NCBI RefSeq assembly: GCF_030268085.1
Contig: NZ_BSDE01000003.1
Span: forward strand, 496,001 to 560,000
Source: Geothrix limicola
GTDB taxonomy: Bacteria; Acidobacteriota; Holophagae; Holophagales; Holophagaceae
Length of the DNA: 64,000 bases
Direction: 5' to 3'
Position numbers and translations under genes: made by a program. Positions 36,685 to 46,400 of this stretch are shown piece by piece. Under the pieces are notes generated by a model. That model made no database searches and was not told the origin of the DNA. It was given only the letters and a program-made list of their open reading frames with translations. Positions within the stretch are counted from its first letter, which is position 1. Every line of letters begins with the position of its first letter.

Positions 36685-37623
36685 ATGAAGAGGCTGCATC
36701 CCGCCCTGACCGTTTCGGATCCGCGCCTGCGGGGCACGGATCCGGATCGCCTGGGCGGGCGCGTGCGGGATCTTGCCGAGGCCGAATATCTCGGGCCCGG
36801 CGATGTCGTGCTGCTGGGCCTCTGCAACGACCAGGGCGTCGTCGCCAACGGCGGGCGAGCCGGCGCGGCAGAGGGGCCGGCGGGATTCCGGAAGGCCTTC
36901 TTCCGCCTGGATGCGGCCTGCCTCGGCCCACGCCGGCTCTGGGACGCGGGCGACGTGCCCGCGGGCGTGGCCTACGAGGACTACCTCGACGCAGCCCGCG
37001 CCGTGGTGGCCACCTGTGTGAAGCGCGGTGCGCGACCCATCGTCATCGGCGGCGGCCACGACTGCAGCTACGGGAACTACCTCGGCCTCTGCGACGCGTT
37101 GGGGGAGCCGCCGGCCGTGATCGTCGTGGATGCCCACCTGGACCTGCGGCCCACCCACGCACCCTCCAGCGGCAACCCCTTCTTCCGCATGCTGGAGCAC
37201 GGCCTGCCCGGCGAGCGGCTCGTGGAGGTGGGCCTGATCCCCTGGGTGAACGCCACGGCCCACCGCCAGTACGCCGAGGCCAAGGGGGCCTGCCTGCACT
37301 TCCTGGCGCCCGGGCAGGATGACTCCCTGGCGCGTGTGCGCGAGGCCCTGGAGGCCTTCCAGGCGCAGGGAAGGCGGGTCCTCGCCACCTTCGATCTGGA
37401 TGCCTTCACGGCCACCCACGCGCCGGGGGTTTCGGCGGTGAACCCCTGGGGCCTGTCGGCGGATGCGGGGCTGGCCCTGGCCCAGGCCTTCGGGGCGAGC
37501 CCCGGGGTGGCCTGCCTCGACCTCATGGAACTGGCCCCGCCCCTCGATCCGGACGGACGCACGTCCAAGCTGGCGGCTTTCCTCGCCGCGGCCTTCCTGG
37601 AGGCATCCCTTCGGAGGCAGTAG
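36685..37623 (+). CDS. Arginase/agmatinase/formimidoylglutamase family hydrolase
   Basis: The 312-aa protein has the ureohydrolase dimanganese motifs: GGGHD (residues ~127-131), DAHLDLR, and DLDAFTATHAPGVS. The last segment, with the extended N-terminal region, is closest to formimidoylglutamases (HutG), which release formamide from N-formimidoyl-glutamate in histidine degradation. No other hut genes are in the window, so arginase or agmatinase activity cannot be excluded. Confidence 0.82.
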   Translation: MKRLHPALTVSDPRLRGTDPDRLGGRVRDLAEAEYLGPGDVVLLGLCNDQGVVANGGRAGAAEGPAGFRKAFFRLDAACLGPRRLWDAGDVPAGVAYEDYLDAARAVVATCVKRGARPIVIGGGHDCSYGNYLGLCDALGEPPAVIVVDAHLDLRPTHAPSSGNPFFRMLEHGLPGERLVEVGLIPWVNATAHRQYAEAKGACLHFLAPGQDDSLARVREALEAFQAQGRRVLATFDLDAFTATHAPGVSAVNPWGLSADAGLALAQAFGASPGVACLDLMELAPPLDPDGRTSKLAAFLAAAFLEASLRRQ

Positions 37624-37644
37624 AATCGGGAACCTGGAGTTCCC

Positions 37645-38592
37645 ATGCCCACTGCCTCGAAAGCCCTGCCCTCGGTCGTCGATTCCGTCCTGGATCTGGT
37701 GGGGAACACGCCCCTGTTGCGCCTCACGCGGTTCGCGCCCGGTCTGCAGGTGTTCTCCAAGCTGGAGTACCTCAACCCCGGCGGCAGCGTGAAGGACCGC
37801 ATCGGCGTGGGCATGATCCAGGCGGCCGAGGCCCTGGGCCAGATCAAGCCCGGCCTCAGCACCATCATCGAACCCACGGCGGGCAACACGGGCGTGGGCC
37901 TCGCCATCGCCGCGAAGGCTCTGGGCTACCGCTGCATCCTTTGTGTCCCCACCAAGTACAGCCGCGAAAAGATGATGCTCATGAAGGCCCTGGGCGCTGA
38001 GCTGGTGCTGATCCCCAAGGAACTCGGCATGAAGGGCGCCATCGAGAAATGCGCCGAGCTGGCCGCCAGCATCCCCCACGCCTTCGTACCCCAGCAGTTC
38101 GCCAACCCCAGCAACCCCGACAGCCACTTCGCCACCACGGGCCCCGAGATCTGGGAGCAGATGGAGGGCCGCGTGGATGCGGTGGTGCTGGGCGCGGGCA
38201 GCGGCGGCACCTTCACGGGCATCGCCCGTTTCCTCAAGGCGAAGAATCCCGCCATCCACGCCGTGGTGGTGCAGCCCGTGGGATCCATCTACGGCGGTGC
38301 GCCGCTGAAGGAGTGGGTGGTGGAAGGCGTGGGCAACAGCTTCATCCCGGACAGCCTCGACCTCTCCCTCGCCGACCGCATCATGGATGTCTCGGACGCG
38401 GACAGCCTGGCGACGGCCCGTGAACTCATCGCCACCGAAGGCTGCCTGGTGGGCGCCTCCAGCGGCGCCAACGCCTGGGCCGCCCGGGAGCTGGCCAAGT
38501 CGATGCCCGCGGGTTCCCGCGTCGTGACCCTGTTCCCCGACGGCGCCGAGCGCTACATGTCCAAGCAGCCCGTCGCCGACCTGGACCTGTGA
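37645..38592 (+). CDS. Cysteine synthase / cystathionine beta-synthase family PLP enzyme
   Basis: The 315-aa fold-type II PLP enzyme has Schiff-base Lys50 in PGGSVKDRIG, the phosphate loop GAGSGGTFTG, the substrate loop EPTAGNTG, and the EGVGNSFIP segment. It should use O-acetylserine (cysteine synthase) or serine plus homocysteine (cystathionine synthase). The presence of a cystathionine gamma-synthase-type gene at 63616 allows either. There is no CBS regulatory domain. GGAG lies five bases before the ATG, and a TAGAAT hexamer overlaps the preceding stop. Confidence 0.88.
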   Translation: MPTASKALPSVVDSVLDLVGNTPLLRLTRFAPGLQVFSKLEYLNPGGSVKDRIGVGMIQAAEALGQIKPGLSTIIEPTAGNTGVGLAIAAKALGYRCILCVPTKYSREKMMLMKALGAELVLIPKELGMKGAIEKCAELAASIPHAFVPQQFANPSNPDSHFATTGPEIWEQMEGRVDAVVLGAGSGGTFTGIARFLKAKNPAIHAVVVQPVGSIYGGAPLKEWVVEGVGNSFIPDSLDLSLADRIMDVSDADSLATARELIATEGCLVGASSGANAWAARELAKSMPAGSRVVTLFPDGAERYMSKQPVADLDL

Positions 38593-38640
38593 TCGGCCGA
38601 CTTGAAATTTCTTTGATGCGCTCGTTCGCAGGAGTACGTG

Positions 38641-39282
38641 ATGCCCTTGTCTCCCCGTGATCTCGCCGGTTGCCTGCTGCAGGTGGGCGCCGTGCGCCTG
38701 CAGCCCCTGGATCCCTTCACCTGGGCCAGTGGGCTGAAGTCCCCGATCTACTGCGACAACCGGCAGCTCCTGGGCTTTCCCGAGGTGCGCGACCAGATCG
38801 TCGAGGCGCTGGCGGCCAGCGCGGCGGCGCTGAAACCCACGCTCGTCACCGGCGCCGCCACGGCAGGCGTGCCTTGGGCCGCCATGGTGGCGGACCGCCT
38901 GAAGCTGCCCATGGCCTATGTGCGCCCCACGCCCAAGAACCACGGCATGGGACGCCAGGTGGAGGGTCCCCTGGCCAAGGGACACCGCGCCGTGCTCATC
39001 GAGGATCTGATCTCGACGGGCATGTCGAGCCTGAAGTGTGCCGACGCGCTCCGCGCCGAAGGCGCCGAGGTGCCCGCGGTGCTGGCGCTCTTCAGCTACG
39101 GCCTGCCCCAGGCCGAAGCGGCCTTCGGCTCCGCCGGCATCGACCTGGCCGTGCTGAGCTCCTTCGAGGCGCTGTCGGCCGAAGCCGAGGCCCGCGGCAT
39201 CCTGGATGGTGCCGGATCGTCGGCCCTGAAGGCCTGGCGCTCGGATACCGTGGCCTGGAGCCAGGCCCACGGCGGCGCTTAA
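38641..39282 (+). CDS. pyrE: Orotate phosphoribosyltransferase
   Basis: The enzyme joins orotate to PRPP in pyrimidine synthesis. The 213-aa product from ATG 38641 (GGAG six bases upstream; a GTG one codon earlier is less well spaced) has TWASGLKSPIYCDNR at the N terminus, RPTPKNHGMGRQVEG in the flexible loop, and the PRPP-binding motif VLIEDLISTG. Pyrimidine salvage is represented by the phosphorylase at 46764. Confidence 0.95.
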   Translation: MPLSPRDLAGCLLQVGAVRLQPLDPFTWASGLKSPIYCDNRQLLGFPEVRDQIVEALAASAAALKPTLVTGAATAGVPWAAMVADRLKLPMAYVRPTPKNHGMGRQVEGPLAKGHRAVLIEDLISTGMSSLKCADALRAEGAEVPAVLALFSYGLPQAEAAFGSAGIDLAVLSSFEALSAEAEARGILDGAGSSALKAWRSDTVAWSQAHGGA

Positions 39283-39284
39283 AG

Positions 39285-39424
39285 TTCACCGCGGACACAC
39301 GGAGATCCCAGCGTTTCAAACACGGAGAAAAGCAGAGACAGGTAGGATCCTCGGCATGGTTCTCAGCGATTCGAAGCGCGCTTCTCTCTGTGTTCCTCCG
39401 TGTTCTCCGTGACTCCGTGGTGAA
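39285..39424. repeat. Intergenic inverted-repeat element of the CACGGAG type
   Basis: The whole pyrE-adenosyltransferase gap is a 140-bp imperfect palindrome. Terminal arms TTCACCGCGGACACACGGAG (39285-39304) and the complement of 39405-39424 agree at 17 of 20 bases, and inner CACGGAGAAAAGC / CTCTCTGTGTTCCTCCGTG segments also pair. Repeats built from CACGGAG units are common in intergenic DNA of diverse bacteria. It looks like a MITE- or REP-like element. Confidence 0.65.
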
Positions 39425-39444
39425 TCTTTTTCGGGAGGCCGACC

Positions 39445-40002
39445 ATGAAGCTCTACACGCGCACCGGTGACGATGGTTCCTCGGGCCTCTTCGGCGGCGA
39501 CCGGGTCAGCAAGTCGCACCTGCGGCTGGTGGCCTTCGGCACGCTGGACGAGCTGAACAGCATCATGGGCCTCGTGCGCCTGCACGCGACGCCCGCCTGC
39601 GCGGACGCGGCCACGCTCCAGCGGGTGCAGCACGACCTCTTCGTGCTGGGCGCCATCCTCGCCACGCCCGCGTCGCGCCAGGAGCTGCTGGGGGCCCACA
39701 TGAACCGGCCCACCTGGGAACTGGCGGACATGGAGGCCGACATCGACCGCCTCACGGCCCTGGCGCCGCCCATGACGGCCTTCGTGCTGCCGGGGGGCAC
39801 GCCCGCCTCCGCGCACGCACACCTGGCCCGCACGGTCTGCCGCCGCGCCGAGCGCGAAGTCGTGGCCCTCACCCACGAAGAACCCATGAACCCCGCCGTG
39901 CTGACCTACTTGAACCGGCTCAGCGACTGGCTCTTCGCCCTCGCCCGCGCCGAGAACGCTACGGCGGGGGTGGCCGACATCGTCTGGGTGGCGAAGAGCT
40001 AA
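39445..40002 (+). CDS. PduO-type ATP:cob(I)alamin adenosyltransferase
   Basis: The 185-aa enzyme transfers the adenosyl group of ATP to cob(I)alamin to make coenzyme B12. Family signatures are the N-terminal ATP loop TRTGDDGSSGLFGGDRV, the helix FGTLDELNS, the CRRAEREV segment, and the terminal YLNRLSDWLFALAR. It starts at ATG 39445 after GGGAGG. It serves B12-dependent mutases or salvage elsewhere in the genome; no such enzyme is adjacent. Confidence 0.94.
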   Translation: MKLYTRTGDDGSSGLFGGDRVSKSHLRLVAFGTLDELNSIMGLVRLHATPACADAATLQRVQHDLFVLGAILATPASRQELLGAHMNRPTWELADMEADIDRLTALAPPMTAFVLPGGTPASAHAHLARTVCRRAEREVVALTHEEPMNPAVLTYLNRLSDWLFALARAENATAGVADIVWVAKS

Positions 40003-40020
40003 CCTCGCGATCCGGGCATG

Positions 40021-40044
40021 AAAAGGCGCCTCCGAAGAGGCGCC
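40021..40044 (-). terminator. Rho-independent terminator of the first TonB receptor gene
   Basis: GGCGCCTC (40025-40032), loop CGAA, GAGGCGCC (40037-40044) form a perfect stem. On the reverse strand it is followed by TTTT (40024-40021), 30 bp beyond the receptor stop. It may also act on the forward adenosyltransferase transcript. Confidence 0.8.
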
Positions 40045-40073
40045 CCCTCCTGAATCCCCCCCCCGGGGGCTCC

Positions 40074-42920
40074 TCAGAACTTGATGCCCGCAGATACCTG
40101 CACGGCGCGGGCGGTGATGTAGTCGTTTGACGTGCGGGCCAGGCCGTAGTTGGCGCCGGGCCTCCACACGTTGCCTGCGGCCACCGAGGCCGAGGTGTTC
40201 CAGCTCGCCTGCAGCTGGTGGTTGGGGAAGTTGACCAGGTTTACCTGAGTGAAGAAGGTGGCCTTCCTCCAGACGGGCACCTCGTAGGCGATCTGCAGGT
40301 CCATGCGGTAGGTGTCCGGGAAGCGGAAGGCGCCGCGCGGGGCGAAGTACTCGGTGTAGGTCCCGCCGAAGGTGGAGAGGCCGGCCGGCGTCGGGGCCGA
40401 GGCGGTCTTGTTGTAAACCCCACCCGAGGTGTAGGCGAGGATGGCGCCGAAGTTCAGCTTGCCGGGCCCGAGGTGCACCAGGTAGTTGGATGTGATGCGG
40501 GCTCGCACGGGCACGTCCGCAAGGAGGTACCCCTCCGGCGACATCTGGGCGCGGGTCAGGGCGCCGGGAAGGGCCCCGGGCTCACCGGCCAAAGGGCCAT
40601 AATTGTGGAGCTGCTCCTGGGTGCCGACCTGGCCGCCCTCGTAGTTGCCTTTCAGCTCGCTGAAGGTGACGTTGCCGCCCCAGCTGAAGGCCTCTGTGAC
40701 CTGGGATTGGAACTGCAGTTCGAGGCTCTGGTACGTGCGCCAGAGGCTGGGATCGTTCTTGACGGTGGTCTGGGTCAGATCGTTCGCGTCCACCGGATTG
40801 GTCTGGAGGTCGACGAAGTCATCGACGAAGTTCTTCCAGCGGCGCCGGCTGTAGGCCAGGCTCCAGAAGCCGTTCTGTCCATCGGCGTGCTTGAGGCTGT
40901 AGGAGACCTCCTGCATGGTCGGCATCTTCAGGTTCGAATCGATGATGTTGGAATGCCGGTAGAGGGCGGGATCGTAGACCTTGAAGGGCGTCGTGGAGAA
41001 GCTCGAGCGCTGGAGCGGATCGCCCCCCAGGTAGACATAGTCGTACTCGGCGGGGTTGCCCACGACGGAGGCGCCGTCCGTGGCGCCCTGAAGCACCTGG
41101 CCGGCGTATTCGCCGAAGGAGAGCTGGCTGATCCAGGCCCCGTCGCCCCTGAGGTCCCAGATGGCCGCCAGGCGCGGCGTGATCGTGGTCAGGTTGAAGT
41201 TGTTGGTGCCCAGGTCGTTCGTGGACTTGAAGTTGTCGGCGCGCACGCCAACGTTGAAGCTCCAGTTGGCGTTCAGCTTCCACTTGTCGTTCGCGTAGGC
41301 GGCCTGGATGGTGTTCTTGGCCTTGGCGCCGAGGACGGGCACCCAGACCTGCAGGGAGGTCGTGCCGGGACTGTTCACGTCGAACACGCGGTTGGAGATG
41401 GCCGTGCTGCCACCGCTGTTGGGATCGACGGTGAACCCGTTGAAGAAGATGAAGGTGTTGGTGGGGCTCTGGGAATTGGCCGCCGAATGGGACGACTCGT
41501 ACCAGTCGAGGCCCACCTTGAGTTCGTGTTCGCCCGCCCCGTTGAGGAAGGTCAGGAGGCTGAGGGATCCGTTCTGGATGGGCCGGGCATCGCCATCCTC
41601 GCCGAAGAAGCCGTTATCGAAGATGTTGCCGGTCTGGTTGTCCACCATCATGGGGACAGGGCCCCCCTGACCGCCGCCGCCGGGGCCGCCGAGGGTCTCC
41701 TTCTTGTAACCGTAGTGGGCCGAGAGGAGCATGCTCGATGTGAGCTGCCCCTGGTAGCCCAGGGTGTAGTAGGAGAAGGTGTTGGGTTGGTTGCTGAGGG
41801 TGGCCAGCGACGTGCTGCCACCCCCCAGGAAGAACCCGTAGTCGCGGCCCTTCTGATCGATCTGCGTCTTGTTGTACTGCCAGAAGACGCGATGATCGGC
41901 CGTGATCTGCCAATCGATCTTGATGTCCTTGCGGTCGTCCGTTTGAGACAGGTAGTAAGGCTGCCCGCCGCCATAGACCGGGTCGGCCGTGGTCTGGTTG
42001 GCGGTCAGGCGCGCGAAGGGGGCCTGGGCGCGGTACCCCACGATGAAGAACAGGGTGTCCCGGATGATCGGACCCGACACCACGAAGTTCTGCTGGATGC
42101 TGTGGGTGTCCTTGTAGGTGGTGGTGCCAGCGAGGCCGCGGTTCAGCGGATTGTAGGCGTTCCAGGCGGGGTCCGTCGCCGTGAGGCGGAGGATGCCCGT
42201 GAAATCGTTGGTGCCGGACTTGGTCACCGTGTTTACGACGCCGCCCGTGAAGCGGCCGTACTCCGCGGACACGCCGCCGCTCAGCACCTGCACGTCGGAA
42301 AGCATGTCCTCGTTCAGCTGGGCGGAGAATCCGCCCGTGACGGGGTCGGCGACATCGGCGCCATCCACGAGGTAGAGCACCTGGGTGCTCTGGCCGCCCC
42401 GGATGGTGAGGCCGTTGGCGTCCGTGCTCACGCCCGGGGCCAGGCTGGCGATGTTGGCGACTGTGCGGTTGTTCACGGGCAGATCACTGATGTTTTCCAG
42501 CGTGAAGTTCTGTCCGGCCTTGGCGTCGGTCTTGTCGACGATGTTGGCGGAGGCGAGCACCACGACGGTGGTTTGGGCCTCGCTGACAGGCTTGAGGGGG
42601 AAATCCGTGATGTTGGTGTCGCCGACGAGGACGCGGGAATTGAGCGAGGCGCCGAGGAAACCCTCGGCATTGACCTTGACGGTGACTGGGCCGGGGATGA
42701 GGAGCGCGAACCGGAAGGCACCCTGTGCATTGGTGGTGGTGACGCGATCGCCCTGCTGGGTGGTCAGCACCACGCGGGCGCCGGCGATGGGCTTGTTCGT
42801 ACCGGTCTCCTTGACGGTGCCGGCGATGTTGCCGGTCTGGGTGCCCTGTGCATGAAGCACGGCGCCGCCCAGGATGAGGAAGGCCGTGAGACGGCCGAGA
42901 CGGGGGTTCGAGAGATGCAT
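40074..42920 (-). CDS. TonB-dependent receptor, Oar-like, with carboxypeptidase-regulatory-like domain
   Basis: The 948-aa outer-membrane receptor has a signal peptide (residues ~1-25), an Ig-like carboxypeptidase-regulatory domain (~30-110, GNIAGTVKETGTNKPIAGARV), a plug domain (~125-240, with LTIRGGQSTQVLYLVDG) and a large beta barrel ending in VSAGIKF. Acidobacteria carry many such Oar-type receptors; the substrate is unknown, though oligosaccharides or peptides are possible. It starts at ATG 42920 with GGAGG five bases upstream. It is not in an obvious operon with transport genes. Confidence 0.9.
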   Translation of the reverse strand: MHLSNPRLGRLTAFLILGGAVLHAQGTQTGNIAGTVKETGTNKPIAGARVVLTTQQGDRVTTTNAQGAFRFALLIPGPVTVKVNAEGFLGASLNSRVLVGDTNITDFPLKPVSEAQTTVVVLASANIVDKTDAKAGQNFTLENISDLPVNNRTVANIASLAPGVSTDANGLTIRGGQSTQVLYLVDGADVADPVTGGFSAQLNEDMLSDVQVLSGGVSAEYGRFTGGVVNTVTKSGTNDFTGILRLTATDPAWNAYNPLNRGLAGTTTYKDTHSIQQNFVVSGPIIRDTLFFIVGYRAQAPFARLTANQTTADPVYGGGQPYYLSQTDDRKDIKIDWQITADHRVFWQYNKTQIDQKGRDYGFFLGGGSTSLATLSNQPNTFSYYTLGYQGQLTSSMLLSAHYGYKKETLGGPGGGGQGGPVPMMVDNQTGNIFDNGFFGEDGDARPIQNGSLSLLTFLNGAGEHELKVGLDWYESSHSAANSQSPTNTFIFFNGFTVDPNSGGSTAISNRVFDVNSPGTTSLQVWVPVLGAKAKNTIQAAYANDKWKLNANWSFNVGVRADNFKSTNDLGTNNFNLTTITPRLAAIWDLRGDGAWISQLSFGEYAGQVLQGATDGASVVGNPAEYDYVYLGGDPLQRSSFSTTPFKVYDPALYRHSNIIDSNLKMPTMQEVSYSLKHADGQNGFWSLAYSRRRWKNFVDDFVDLQTNPVDANDLTQTTVKNDPSLWRTYQSLELQFQSQVTEAFSWGGNVTFSELKGNYEGGQVGTQEQLHNYGPLAGEPGALPGALTRAQMSPEGYLLADVPVRARITSNYLVHLGPGKLNFGAILAYTSGGVYNKTASAPTPAGLSTFGGTYTEYFAPRGAFRFPDTYRMDLQIAYEVPVWRKATFFTQVNLVNFPNHQLQASWNTSASVAAGNVWRPGANYGLARTSNDYITARAVQVSAGIKF

Positions 42921-43222
42921 GGCATCCTCCAGTGGGCCCGGGACATCGGGGGTGTCCCGAGGGGGAAGGGAAGCCTTCAGTCCGCAGCCTTCCCAACCCC
43001 CTGAATCGAAGGGTTGGTGTGGGCGGCGCCGGGGCTGGGGTGGGGCAAAGATCGGGGAGATCGGGTGGCTTTAGCGGGGCCAGGCGCAAGCAGCCCACCT
43101 AGGGCCAGCGCTGGACGAATCACAGCGCGGGCCTCGGGTGGGCAGAGAATGAAATTCAATCGCTTGGCAATGGTGCATGGACCCACTTTGGCCAAGTGGG
43201 TGTCGTGGACCACCGTTGTGGG

Positions 43223-43256
43223 GCAAACGGTTCCTATCCAGGGGTGAACCGTTTGC
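43223..43256. promoter_or_regulatory. Perfect 11-bp inverted repeat, candidate operator
   Basis: GCAAACGGTTC (43223-43233) and GAACCGTTTGC (43246-43256) are exact complements with a 12-base loop, about 300 bp upstream of the first receptor gene. There is no T-run, so an operator is more likely than a terminator. The regulator is unknown. Confidence 0.45.
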
Positions 43257-43390
43257 CTGCATCCCTCGGTCGGCTTTGAGGCTGACTTGTTCCCCGCTTC
43301 AATCCGACGCCCCTCAGCGGTGCCCGTCGAACCGCTGTCTCGCTGAGATCGATGACATGGGAAGCTGATTCGGATCGCAACGGACGTACA

Positions 43391-43421
43391 AAAAAAGGGA
43401 GGCCAAACGGCCTCCCTTTTT
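43391..43421 (-). terminator. Rho-independent terminator of the second TonB receptor gene
   Basis: GGGAGGCC, loop AAAC, GGCCTCCC with flanking A- and T-runs forms a symmetrical hairpin 18 bp beyond the receptor stop at 43439. The T-runs on both strands make it potentially bidirectional. Confidence 0.85.
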
Positions 43422-43438
43422 GGGGTAAAGCGTGAAAC

Positions 43439-46400
43439 CTAGAACTGGTACTTCACGCCCAGGCGGACCCGGCGGGCCGTCTGGTAGCCACTGATGTTCA
43501 TGAAGTTCACGTTGATGGTGTCCACGGAACGCTCGTAATTCTGATCGTAGGCCGTGACCTTGCTTGCGTTGAAGAGGTTGAACACGTCCATCTTGAAGTT
43601 CAGGGACTGGGTGCCCTTGATCTTCCAGGTGTAGGAACCGGTCCAGTCGAAGTTCATGGTGGAGGGAGTACGGCCCATGGCGCCGCGGCCACCGGCCGCC
43701 AGTTCGCCGGCGTTGTCGTAGTCGATCAGGCCGTAGAACTTGTTGAGGGGCGAGCCGGTCTGGATCTTGACGACGAAGCCAGTGGCGAAGCCGTTGTCCC
43801 AGTTGTAGGACATGCCGGCATTCATGATGACGGCGCGGTCATTGGGCAGGGGGCCGGAAGCGAAGGCTTCCTCACCCGTCAAGCCGCGGGGGTGGCTGAT
43901 GAGGGCACCGGGGTCGCCATCGTTCGTGTAGCTCGGGAAACGAGCGGTCGCCGAGGCGGTCTCGTAGTTCTTCATGTATTCGAGGGAGAAGTCGTAGAGC
44001 GAGGTGATGTTCGGATCGCTCTGGCCGTTGTCGTTGCGGAACAGGCCCTCGTAGTTGCCTTCGAGGCGGGAGAGGCGCAGGTTGAAGAAGCCGGCCCAGT
44101 GGGCGCTGTTATAGTTGGCTTCGAATTCCCACGCCCAGTAGTCGCGCACGGGCTTGGGCCAGGTGGCGGTCTGGCCGCTGCCCATCAGGTTGGGGCTGGC
44201 CACGCCATAGCCGTCCGGAGCAGGAGCGGCTTCCAGAGCGAGGGCCGCCTGGGCGATCCTCCAGGAGTTTTCGCCGGGGTTGGCGATGAAGTAGGGCAGG
44301 TAGTTGCCGCCGTCGATGCCCATGTCCTCGAGGACGCGGCCGATGGTGCGATGGACGAGGCGGTTGCTTACGCGAACCTTCTCGCTCAGCTGGGAATCCC
44401 AGCCCAACACGTACTCGTTGGTGTAGGGGAGCTTGGTGCCCTCCATGACGGGGGTCAGGAAGCCTGAACTGCCCGTGTAGTGGGTGGTGGTGGCGGAGCC
44501 GACCTTGAGGGTGGTGGGGTTCGCATCCGTGATCGAAACGCCACTCTGGATCGGGTTGGAGAGGGTGGTTCCGGCGGCATCGAGGTTATACCAGTCGGAA
44601 CGGCTGGTGCCCACTTCGTGGCTGAGGGAGCGCACGGCCAGATCCAGGGGCACCTTCTCGAAGTACTTGCCATAGAAGGCGTAGATCTTGTTCTTGCCGT
44701 TGCCATCCGGATCCCAGGTGATGGAGATGCGGGGCGCCATGGAATCGGCGGCCTTGAACTTGTAGGTCTCGTTGCGGCCCTGCATGTCCTCTTCTTCCCA
44801 GCGGAAGCCGGCCTTGATGAAGAGGCGGTTGTTCAGGGAGTACTTGGCCTGGATGAAGTAGGCATCCCAGGGGGTATCCACCGCGATGGCAGGAGGAGTG
44901 AAGCGGGCGCGGGTCACGCGGTAGTAGGGGGCGATGTTGGCAGCCGTGGTGAACTTGTTGCCGCTGGCATCCGTCGTGTAGGCGTTGGGATCGATCATGT
45001 AGTAGCGCTGGTTGATGAGGGCGCCGGTGCTGTAGGCCTGTCCGCCGGCCGCGGCATGGGTATCCACCTGGCCGTGGGGGCCCTGGTAGTACGTGCCGCT
45101 CTCATAGTGCAGCTTCTCGGAGGTGTAGCCGGCCTTCAGTTCGAGGTCGCCGAAGGTCTTGGTGATCTTGATGTCGTACTGACGGTTCTTCTCGTCCTTG
45201 TTCTCGTAGAAGCCGGGGCCGCCGTGACCGTTGATGGGGGCGCCGGTGTTGACATCCGTCACGCGGAAGGCATTGTTCACGGCCGGATCCAGACCCTGGT
45301 GGAACTTGTTCTTGGTCTGGGCGACGTGGGCCTCAACCAGCAGGTCGTTGAAGAAGACGCCGTTGTACTTCAGGTTCCAGTTGCTGGAACCGTATTCCAG
45401 GGAAGACCACTTGTCATTGGAGAGGTAGGACATGGCGGAGTTGAGGGCCTGGTAGGGATCCTTGCCGGGATCGCCGAAGATGCTGAATTCCAGGTTCTGG
45501 GTGGCGGTGAGCACCCAGTTCAACTTGCCGTAGTAGGTGTCAGTCTGCTGCTTGCGGGTGAATTGCGTGCCGTAGTTGAGCCGGCGGCTGTCCACCTGGG
45601 TGTACTTCTGGGAGTTGCGGATGGGGTTGTAGCCCACGAAGTAGAACAGCTTGTCCTTGATGATGGGACCGGACACGGTGAAGCCGAATTCCTGGCGGTC
45701 CGAGTTGTCGAAGCGGTTCGGAATGGGCAGGGTCGGATCCAGATTCGCGGGGACCTTATTCCGGGCCTGGAGGGAGTCGATGTCGAGGTAGGCAAAGACC
45801 TGGCCGCGGAAGGTGTTGTCACCGGACTTGGTGACGGCGTTCACCATGCCGCCGGTGGTGCCGCCGAACTCGGCGTCAAGACCGAAGCTCTTGATCTGGA
45901 CTTCGGAGATGAAGTCCGTGTTAATGCCGGTGCCACGCGAACCCCAGGTGATGGAGTAGGCGCCGGCGGCGCCGTAGCCGGTGCCGGTGGTGTTCACGCC
46001 GTCGATGACGTAGGCATTCTCGAGGCCCGAGGAGCCGCTGACGGAGGGGTTGTTGTTATCCACGCCAGAGGAGGCGACGCCGGGGGCCATGTTCACAACG
46101 GAGGAGAAGGAACGGCCGAGGGGCAGGCTGGAGACGGTCTCGGAGGTGAAGGTCGCGCCCGAGGTCTGGGTCGTGGTGTCGACGGCCTGGGAGGTGGCGA
46201 GCACTTCGACGACCGCGCCGGCAGCCTTCGTCATCGTCACGCGGACGGGCGTGAGGATGTTGATGGAGGCCTGGGCGGTGAGCTTGGTGGCGGTCTCGAA
46301 ACCGGAAGCCGTCACGGTGATCTGGTATACACCGGGGATTAGCGCAGAAGCCTTGAAGGTGCCGTTGGCATCGGTGACGCGAACCACCTGGCCGCGACCA

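Larger units (their letters stand above)
42921..43438. other. Gap between the two receptor genes
   Basis: This 518-bp stretch holds no convincing gene. It contains the 5' leader of the first receptor gene, a short CCCACTT/AAGTGGG palindrome (43182-43200), the strong inverted repeat at 43223-43256, and the terminator of the second receptor gene at 43391-43421. Confidence 0.6.

Noticed and set aside
31556-36931. A 1791-codon open frame on the reverse strand
   Set aside because: Only the part up to about 34057 encodes recognisable domains. The rest lies antisense to leuS and is open only because GC-rich codons rarely give stops in this frame.
42921-43074. A cobalamin riboswitch before the first TonB receptor, suggested by the nearby adenosyltransferase
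   Set aside because: No B12-box-like sequence is visible on the receptor strand, and the receptor is of the Oar type, not BtuB-like.
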